This document shows, one piece after another, positions 27,910-32,888 of a DNA stretch of 32,888 nucleotides. The notes beneath the pieces are model-generated. The model was not told where the DNA came from. It searched no databases and saw nothing but the letters and a program-made list of their open reading frames with translations. Source of the DNA: an uncultured Oscillospiraceae bacterium (GTDB lineage: Bacteria > Bacillota > Clostridia > Oscillospirales > Oscillospiraceae); assembly GCA_944383185.1 (NCBI GenBank), contig CALWOS010000155.1:1-32888 (forward strand). The letters run 5' to 3'. Made by a program: the position numbers and the translations under genes. The stretch's first letter is position 1. Each line of letters starts with the position of its first letter.

Positions 27910-27971
27910 GTTCTTCTGGTTCCGGGCGGGAACGCCACCGGAAGAAAAAGTCCCCGCGTGAGGGAAACTGC

Positions 27972-28000
27972 TTGCAATCCAGGCAAAAGATGCATATACT
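27972..28000 (+). promoter_or_regulatory. Promoter of the CDF transporter gene
   Basis: TTGCAA (27972-27977), 17 bp, TATACT (27995-28000). The start codon is about 27 nt after the predicted transcription start. Confidence 0.75.
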
Positions 28001-28033
28001 GGAAAAAGCACTTCAAAAACGGAGGCGTTTTGC

Positions 28034-29200
28034 GTGATCTCACTTTTGAGCAGAATCTTTGTCCGGAACCGGGAACAAACGGACTCGCCCGCCGTCCGCC
28101 GGGCATACGGCAGCCTATGCAGCATCACAGGCATTTTTCTCAACCTGCTCCTGTTTGCGGGAAAATACTTTGCCGGCGTCCTGTCCGGTTCCATCGCCAT
28201 CACGGCAGACGCATTCAACAACCTGTCCGACGCGGGCAGCAGCCTCATTACCCTCATTGGCTTCCGCTTTGCCGGACGCAGGCCGGACAAGGACCACCCA
28301 TTTGGCCACGGCCGCTTTGAGTACATAGCCGGACTGGCGGTGGCGGCCATTATCCTGCTTATGGGCGTGGAGCTTTTGAAGAGCTCCGTGGAGAAGATCC
28401 TCAACCCCACGCTCCCGGATACCGGCCTTCTGCCCCTGGCGATCCTGGCCGCGTCCATCCTGGTCAAGCTCTACATGTTTGCCTATAACCGGGGCGTGGG
28501 CCGGAAGATCCACTCCTCCGCCATGGCTGCCACCGCGACGGACAGCCTCTCCGACGCCGTTGCCACCGCGGTGGTGCTTGTGTGTTCCCTGGTCGCCCGG
28601 CAGACGGGCCTTCTTTTGGACGGCTGGTGCGGCCTGGCGGTGGCGGCGTTTATCCTCTTCGCCGGTTATGGGGCGGCGAAGGACACCCTCAGCCCCCTGC
28701 TGGGCCAGGCGCCGGACCCGGCGTTTGTGGAACAGATCCGCCAGATCGTGGAGGCCAGCCCTGTGATCATCGGCATCCACGACCTGATGGTCCACGACTA
28801 CGGCCCTGGAAGACGGATCATCTCCCTCCATGGGGAAGTGCCTGCGGACGGGGATATGATGGAGATGCACGACGCCATCGATCTGGTGGAGCGGGAACTC
28901 CGGGAAAAGCTGGGCTGCGATGCGGTGATCCACATGGATCCCATCCGTACTGACGACACGGAGACCAACGCCCGCCGCGCCCAGGTTCTGGAGCTGGCCA
29001 AGGAGATTGATCCCCGGCTGACGGTCCACGATTTCCGCATGGTCCCAGGCCCTACCCACACCAACCTCATCTTCGACGTGGTGATGCCTCCGGATCTCTC
29101 CATGACGCCGGAGGCCCTTCGGGACGCGCTGGATGCCAAAATCCGCGCCGCCTGTCCGGGCTGCTTTACGGTCATCACTGTGGACCAGGCCTATGCCTAA
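28034..29200 (+). CDS. Cation diffusion facilitator transporter, probable Mn2+-type
   Basis: A 388-aa CDF exporter with six membrane helices (about 25-215) and a cytoplasmic C-terminal domain extended beyond the usual 300 aa. The metal site in helix 2 is N62-x3-D66 (within FNNLSD) and in helix 5 D170-x3-D174 (within TDSLSDAV). The NxxxD/DxxxD set is the pattern described for MntE-type Mn2+ exporters, whereas Zn exporters use H or D at these positions; selectivity is therefore inferred as Mn. It starts at GTG 28034 with GGAGG 8 nt upstream. The C-terminal extension (about 300-388) contains a second ferredoxin-like segment, DVVMPPDLSMTPEAL. Single gene with its own promoter. Confidence 0.88.
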   Translation: MISLLSRIFVRNREQTDSPAVRRAYGSLCSITGIFLNLLLFAGKYFAGVLSGSIAITADAFNNLSDAGSSLITLIGFRFAGRRPDKDHPFGHGRFEYIAGLAVAAIILLMGVELLKSSVEKILNPTLPDTGLLPLAILAASILVKLYMFAYNRGVGRKIHSSAMAATATDSLSDAVATAVVLVCSLVARQTGLLLDGWCGLAVAAFILFAGYGAAKDTLSPLLGQAPDPAFVEQIRQIVEASPVIIGIHDLMVHDYGPGRRIISLHGEVPADGDMMEMHDAIDLVERELREKLGCDAVIHMDPIRTDDTETNARRAQVLELAKEIDPRLTVHDFRMVPGPTHTNLIFDVVMPPDLSMTPEALRDALDAKIRAACPGCFTVITVDQAYA

Positions 29201-29328
29201 CGCTGCGAAAGGGCGTGTCATACCTTATATTATAAATGAATAAAAAAGGGCAGAGGCCGGATGAGCTCCGCCGGGTACAGGGGCCGGTTTCTGGTCTCGG
29301 ACGGGGGAGAGAGCGCTGTTATGTCAAC

Positions 29329-29347
29329 TTTGTGAAGCATTCACAAA
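29329..29347. promoter_or_regulatory. Palindrome upstream of the S10 promoter, Rex-like half-sites
   Basis: TTTGTGAA (29329-29336) and TTCACAAA (29340-29347) flank GCA. The half-sites equal those of Rex redox-repressor operators, but Rex sites have a 4-bp rather than a 3-bp spacer. The centre is 49 bp upstream of the -35. The rest of 29201-29328 shows no gene. Confidence 0.35.
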
Positions 29348-29386
29348 AATCGTGGGAAAATTTCTGAGAGAAATCCAAAAAACCTC

Positions 29387-29415
29387 TTGACATATTTCTT
29401 TAAGTTTGATATCCT
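29387..29415 (+). promoter_or_regulatory. Sigma-A promoter of the S10 ribosomal operon
   Basis: TTGACA (29387-29392), 17 bp, TATCCT (29410-29415). The transcript should start near 29422, exactly at the first leader stem, giving a leader of about 313 nt before rpsJ. A second palindrome, ATTTCT-GAG-AGAAAT, lies at 29360-29374. Confidence 0.75.
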
Positions 29416-29421
29416 ACAAAA

Positions 29422-29734
29422 GCGCCTGTGAAAAGGATTATAGGCGCACTATGCGATGAAGCGGGAGATTGCTCGCACCCCAAGCGAGGTAACTTCCGTG
29501 GAGTATGTCCGTTGCCGGGCCGCGTGCCCGGCAAGCAATCGGGCGGCTGAGATTTTTCTGAGGGGACGAGAATTGGGTATATCGTCCGAGCGGAAAGAAA
29601 CCGGCCAGATTTGAGCCGGTTTGTTTTTCGGGCGGAGTCTGATACGCACGGCCCAGTGTTCAGAAAAAATCTCATCCGTACGACCCCCGCGGACCCAATG
29701 CCGCGGAGCAAGTACAATTAGGAGGAAAGAAAAA
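29422..29734 (+). promoter_or_regulatory. Structured 5' leader of the S10 operon
   Basis: Stems visible by eye: GCGCCT/AGGCGC (29422-29427, 29442-29447), CTCGC/GCGAG (29472-29476, 29484-29488), a 9-bp TTGCCGGGC hairpin (29512-29534), GGACGA/TCGTCC (29564-29569, 29582-29587), the attenuator hairpin 29598-29622, and CCGCGG/CCGCGG (29687-29692, 29701-29706). A 13-bp long-range match joins 29549-29561 to 29660-29673. Loops 29572-29578 (ATTGGGT) and 29693-29699 (ACCCAAT) are exact complements. The region looks like an r-protein autoregulatory leader; the ligand is not identifiable. Confidence 0.6.
29598..29628 (+). terminator. Attenuator-type intrinsic terminator inside the S10 leader
   Basis: AAACCGGC (29598-29605) pairs with GCCGGTTT (29615-29622), followed by GTTTTTC. 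It lies 107 nt before rpsJ, so termination here would switch off the whole ribosomal operon. An upstream GCCGG (29514-29518) could compete for the CCGGC strand. Confidence 0.65.
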
Positions 29735-30052
29735 ATGGCAGCACCCAGCAAGAAAATGATCCGCATCCGGCTCAAGGCCTATGACCACCAGCTCATCGAC
29801 AAGGCCGCCGAGACCATTGTGGAGACCGCCAAGCGCACTGACGCCAAGGTCTCCGGCCCCATCCCCCTGCCCACCAAGAAGGAAATCGTCACCATCCTGC
29901 GGGCCGTCCACAAGTATAAGGACAGCCGGGAGCAGTTCGAGCGCCGGACCCACAAGCGCCTGATCGACATCATGAGCCCCACCCAGAAGACGGTGGAGGG
30001 CCTGATGGCTCTGGAGTTGCCCGCCGGCGTGGAGATCGAGATCAAGCTCTGA
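29735..30052 (+). CDS. rpsJ: 30S ribosomal protein S10
   Basis: A 105-aa ribosomal protein and NusE transcription factor. [34 protein letters not shown] and the [10 protein letters not shown] segment are diagnostic. GGAGG at 29721-29725 is 9 nt before the ATG. The frame extends 38 codons upstream into the leader, but those are not S10-like. First gene of the S10 operon. Confidence 0.98.
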   Translation: MAAPSKKMIRIRLKAYDHQLIDKAAETIVETAKRTDAKVSGPIPLPTKKEIVTILRAVHKYKDSREQFERRTHKRLIDIMSPTQKTVEGLMALELPAGVEIEIKL

Positions 30053-30226
30053 TCCCCCGCTCCCTTGGCGCAGCACCTAAATATATGCCGCGCTTTGAAA
30101 CCCGATAACCCATTCGTCCGTGACTTGCGTGAGCGGACGAAGGTCAAGTCAGCAGCCTCTGTCCGGCGCCTTTGCCGCGCCGGTTAACGCGAGCTGACCA
30201 ATAACCTGAAGGAGGAAATACAGAAT
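30053..30226 (+). promoter_or_regulatory. Structured spacer between rpsJ and rplC
   Basis: The 174-nt gap holds several exact complementary pairs: TTCGTCCG/CGGACGAA (30113-30120, 30134-30141), TGACTTG/CAAGTCA (30121-30127, 30145-30151; the two together would be pseudoknotted), GTCAGC/GCTGAC (30148-30153, 30193-30198) and CCGGCGC/GCGCCGG (30163-30169, 30177-30183). No promoter or terminator is evident. It ends at the AAGGAGG of rplC. Confidence 0.45.
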
Positions 30227-30952
30227 ATGAAGAAAGCCATCATCGGCAAAAAGGTCGGCATGACGCAGATCTTTGATGAAGCTGGCAAGGTCGTTCCGGT
30301 TACCGTCATCGAGGCGGGGCCCTGCGTCGTCGTCCAGAAGAAGACCGAGGACAAGGAAGGCTATGCTTCCGTGCAGCTGGGCTTCGGCGCTGTCTCCGAC
30401 AAGCAACTGAGCAAGCCCGAAAAAGGCCACTTGGCCAAGGCCGGCGTGGAGAACTGCAAAGTCCTCAAGGAGTTCAAGCTGGACAACAGCGCCGAGCTCA
30501 ACGTGGGCGACGTGCTGAAGGCCGACGTCTTTGCCGAGTCCGACAAAGTGGATATCACCGGCATCAGCAAAGGTAAGGGCTACGCCGGCGTCATCAAGCG
30601 CTGGGGCGCCCAGCGCACCCCCACCAGCCACGGCGGCGGCCCTGTGCACCGGCACGCCGGCTCCATGGGCTCCGGCACCGATCCCAGCCGGATCTTCCCG
30701 GGCAAGATCGGCGCGGGCCATATGGGCGCCGAGCAGGTCACCGTTCAGAACCTGGACGTGGTGAAGGTGGACCCCGAGCTCAACATGATCGTGGTCCGGG
30801 GCGCCGTCCCCGGCCCCAAGGGCGGCATTGTGTTCATCAAGAGCACCGTCAAGACCCTCATCGAGAAGAAGGGCGATGCCGGCGTCAGCGTCAACCCGCA
30901 GAAGGCTTCCGCCCGCGTCAACCCGCAGAAGGCTTCCGCCCGTACCAAGTAA
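30227..30952 (+). CDS. rplC: 50S ribosomal protein L3 with repeated C-terminal tail
   Basis: A 241-aa protein, longer than the usual 205-215 aa. The body is canonical: [17 protein letters not shown], the [11 protein letters not shown] segment and [20 protein letters not shown]. After the normal end (near VKTLIEKK, about 212) there is an extra tail containing VNPQKASAR twice in tandem before TK. The tail is basic and Ala/Ser/Pro-rich, unlike the globular part. Ribosome site AAGGAGG lies about 10 nt upstream. L3 is an early-assembly protein near the peptidyl-transferase centre. Confidence 0.97.
   Translation: MKKAIIGKKVGMTQIFDEAGKVVPVTVIEAGPCVVVQKKTEDKEGYASVQLGFGAVSDKQLSKPEKGHLAKAGVENCKVLKEFKLDNSAELNVGDVLKADVFAESDKVDITGISKGKGYAGVIKRWGAQRTPTSHGGGPVHRHAGSMGSGTDPSRIFPGKIGAGHMGAEQVTVQNLDVVKVDPELNMIVVRGAVPGPKGGIVFIKSTVKTLIEKKGDAGVSVNPQKASARVNPQKASARTK
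30890..30943 (+). repeat. Two tandem 27-nt units in the 3' end of rplC
   Basis: Units 30890-30916 and 30917-30943 are identical except for the last base (C versus T). Each encodes VNPQKASAR. The near identity indicates a recent in-frame duplication. Confidence 0.95.
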
Positions 30953-30970
30953 GAAAGGAGAGAGTGTATC

Positions 30971-31594
30971 ATGCCGAAAGCGAATGTTTACGATATGTCT
31001 GGCAAGCAGATTGGCGAGATCGAGCTCTCCGAGGCGATTTTCGGGATCGAGCCCAACGCCGCTGTGCTGCATGACGCTGTGAAGAACCATCTGGCCAACT
31101 GCCGCCAGGGCACCCAGAGCGCCCTGACCAAAGGCGAGGTCAGCTACTCCACCCGCAAACCCTGGCGCCAGAAGGGCACCGGCCGCGCCCGCGCCGGCTA
31201 TACCGGCTCCCCCGTGTGGCGGCACGGCGGCGTGGCCTTTGCCCCCAAGCCCCGTTCCTATAGCTACACCCTCAACAAGAAGGTCAAGCGTCTGGCTCTG
31301 AAGAGCGCTCTGAGCGCCAAGGCCGCCGAGGGCTCCATCATCGTCATTGACGGACTGAAGATGGACGAGATCAAGACCAAGGCCTTCCATCAGTTCCTCA
31401 AGGCCCTCCCCGCCGCCGGCAAGACCCTGGTGGTCACCGAGAACGTGGACGAGAACGTAGTCAAGAGCGCCCGGAACATCCCCGGCGTCACCACCACCAT
31501 TGCCACCATCCTCAGCCCCTACGTCATCCTGAACAACAGCGCCCTGGTGGTCGACAAGGCTGCCCTGGCCAAGATCGAGGAGGTGTACGCATAA
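30971..31594 (+). CDS. rplD: 50S ribosomal protein L4
   Basis: A 207-aa protein of typical length with the conserved loop region KPWRQKGTGRARAGYTGSP and GGVAFAPKPRSY, which reaches into the exit tunnel. The C-terminal globular part follows. AGAAAGGAGAGAG precedes the ATG. Its TAA shares a base with the ATG of rplW. In gammaproteobacteria L4 represses its own operon; whether it acts on the leader here is unknown. Confidence 0.98.
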   Translation: MPKANVYDMSGKQIGEIELSEAIFGIEPNAAVLHDAVKNHLANCRQGTQSALTKGEVSYSTRKPWRQKGTGRARAGYTGSPVWRHGGVAFAPKPRSYSYTLNKKVKRLALKSALSAKAAEGSIIVIDGLKMDEIKTKAFHQFLKALPAAGKTLVVTENVDENVVKSARNIPGVTTTIATILSPYVILNNSALVVDKAALAKIEEVYA

Positions 31595-31890
31595 TGAAAT
31601 CCGCTTACGATATCATTATCCGCCCCATCATCACCGAGCAGTCCATGGAGGACCTGGACATCAAGAAGTACGTCTTTGAGGTGGCCCGGGACGCCGGCAA
31701 GATCGAGATCAAGAACGCCGTGGAAGAGATCTTTGGCGTAAAGGTCATCAAGGTGACCACCTGCCACGTCCGTGGCAAGGAAAAGCGCCTGGGCGCCCAG
31801 CCCAAGGGCCGCACGGCTTCCTGGAAAAAGGCTGTGGTCAAACTCAGCCAGGATTCCAAGAACATCGAGATCTTCGAGGGCATGGCGTAA
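31594..31890 (+). CDS. rplW: 50S ribosomal protein L23
   Basis: A 98-aa protein with YDIIIRPIITEQSM at the start and the KYVFEVARDAGKIEIKNAVEEIF core. It sits at the tunnel exit and docks trigger factor and SRP. It overlaps rplD by one base (TAATG), with GAGGAGG inside the rplD end as ribosome site. Confidence 0.98.
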   Translation: MKSAYDIIIRPIITEQSMEDLDIKKYVFEVARDAGKIEIKNAVEEIFGVKVIKVTTCHVRGKEKRLGAQPKGRTASWKKAVVKLSQDSKNIEIFEGMA

Positions 31891-31904
31891 GGAGGAAATG
31901 AGAT

Positions 31905-32741
31905 ATGTCCATTAAATCTTTCAGACCCACTACCCCGGCCCGCCGGCATATGACCGTCTCCGGCTTTGACGGCATCGACAAGCATGCCCGTCCCGAAAAG
32001 AGCCTGACGGAAGTGATGAAGAAGACCGCCGGACGCAACAGCTACGGCCGGATCACCGTCCGCCATCACGGCGGCGGCAACAAGCGGAAATACCGCATCA
32101 TTGACTTCAAGCGCAACAAGCTGGACATGCCCGCCAAGGTCCTGCGCCTGGAGTACGACCCCAACCGCAGCGCCAACATTGCCCTGGTGGAGTATGAGGA
32201 CGGCGAGCGCCGTTACATCCTGGCTCCCGTGGGCCTGGGCGCCGGGGACACCGTGGTGGCCGGCGCCGCCGCGGACATCAAGCCCGGCAACACTCTGCCC
32301 ATCGCCAACATCCCTGTGGGCACCGTGATCCACAACATCGAGCTCTACCCCGGCAAGGGCGCCCAGCTGGTGCGTTCCGCCGGCGTGGCGGCCCAGCTCA
32401 TGGCCAAGGAGGGCGCCATGGCTCAGGTCCGGCTCCCCTCCGGCGAGTACCGGAAGGTCCGCATGGAGTGCATGGCCACCATCGGCCAGGTGGGCAACGT
32501 GGACTATGCCAACATCTCCATCGGCAAGGCCGGCCGCAAACGCCACATGGGCTGGCGGCCCACCGCCCGCGGCAGTGTCATGAACCCCTGTGACCACCCC
32601 CATGGCGGCGGCGAGGGCAAGAGCCCCATTGGCCGTCCCGGCCCCGTGACCCCCTGGGGCAAGCCGGCCCTGGGTTACAAGACCCGCAAGACGAAGAACC
32701 GCACCGACAAGTTCATCGTCAAGCGCCGCAATGCAAAGTAA
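31905..32741 (+). CDS. rplB: 50S ribosomal protein L2
   Basis: A 278-aa protein of standard length. Hallmarks are [14 protein letters not shown] near the start, [17 protein letters not shown], and the C-terminal [19 protein letters not shown] with the conserved histidine near the peptidyl-transferase centre. AGGAGG lies about 9 nt before the ATG and 14 nt separate it from rplW. Confidence 0.98.
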   Translation: MSIKSFRPTTPARRHMTVSGFDGIDKHARPEKSLTEVMKKTAGRNSYGRITVRHHGGGNKRKYRIIDFKRNKLDMPAKVLRLEYDPNRSANIALVEYEDGERRYILAPVGLGAGDTVVAGAAADIKPGNTLPIANIPVGTVIHNIELYPGKGAQLVRSAGVAAQLMAKEGAMAQVRLPSGEYRKVRMECMATIGQVGNVDYANISIGKAGRKRHMGWRPTARGSVMNPCDHPHGGGEGKSPIGRPGPVTPWGKPALGYKTRKTKNRTDKFIVKRRNAK

Positions 32742-32756
32742 GGAGGGAGTTACAAG

Positions 32757-32888
32757 ATGAGCAGAAGCATTAAGAAAGGCCCCTTTTGCGCCCCCGAGCT
32801 GCTCAAGCGGGTCGATGAGATGAACAAGACCGGTGAGAAGAAGGTGCTGAAGACCTGGAGCCGCGCCTCCACCATCTTCCCCTCCTTC
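32757..32888 (+). CDS. rpsS: 30S ribosomal protein S19 (cut by the window end)
   Basis: The first 44 codons are present. [20 protein letters not shown] and [13 protein letters not shown] are diagnostic of S19, normally about 92 aa. The reading frame is open to the last base. AGGAGGGAG lies upstream of the ATG at 32757. The order L2-S19 continues the standard S10 operon. Confidence 0.95.
   Translation, partial: MSRSIKKGPFCAPELLKRVDEMNKTGEKKVLKTWSRASTIFPSF

Noticed and set aside
29329-29347. A canonical Rex operator
   Set aside because: Half-sites match but the spacer is 3 bp instead of 4, so I list it only as a palindrome worth testing.

Overview
The window is about 33 kb of GC-rich chromosomal DNA from a low-redundancy, gene-dense Firmicute. 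I infer a gut-type member of the Oscillospirales (Oscillospiraceae-like, e.g. relatives of Flavonifractor/Pseudoflavonifractor). The reasons are sigma-A type promoters, strong AGGAGG ribosome sites, frequent TTG/GTG starts, RNase Y, S-layer-homology (SLH) proteins, a V-type ATPase operon in the Enterococcus order and a Bacillus-type S10 operon, all at high GC. No phage, insertion sequence, CRISPR array, tRNA or rRNA is visible. Species assignment is inference only.

Layout. 1-2750: a secreted, SLH-anchored 5'-nucleotidase, followed by a cluster of four intergenic palindromes. 2758-4543 (minus): a zinc alcohol dehydrogenase and a YczE/YitT-like membrane protein, expressed from a promoter with an unusually long leader. 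4996-8163 (minus): an operon of a CGGC-domain protein and two flavoproteins, divergent from a tiny zinc-ribbon gene. 8615-9050: a second palindromic repeat block. 9052-11800: a second SLH protein and RNase Y, each with a good promoter. 12090-17907: xanthine phosphoribosyltransferase and a BMP-family nucleoside ABC importer (binding protein, ATPase, two permeases). 17973-18857 (minus): a stand-alone acyltransferase-fold protein whose catalytic histidine position is replaced. 19212-27856: a nine-gene V-type ATPase operon in the order G/H-type stalk, I, K, E, C, F, A, B, D. 28034-29200: a CDF metal exporter of probable Mn type. 29387-end: the promoter, leader and first six genes of the S10 ribosomal operon (rpsJ, rplC, rplD, rplW, rplB, start of rpsS).

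How the parts work together. The SLH nucleotidase, the BMP importer and Xpt could form a purine-scavenging chain: extracellular nucleotide to nucleoside, import, and base salvage. The V-ATPase ring subunit keeps the residues that bind Na+ in Enterococcus hirae NtpK, so the complex is probably Na+-coupled. Its transcript begins with a compact foldable leader.

The most interesting unexplained signals are RNA-level. The S10 operon leader (about 310 nt) contains an intrinsic attenuator and two hairpins whose loops are perfectly complementary over 7 nt (a predicted kissing interaction next to the rpsJ ribosome site). The rpsJ-rplC spacer (174 nt) also carries a dense set of complementary segments. 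None of these structures could be tested by folding or covariance here.
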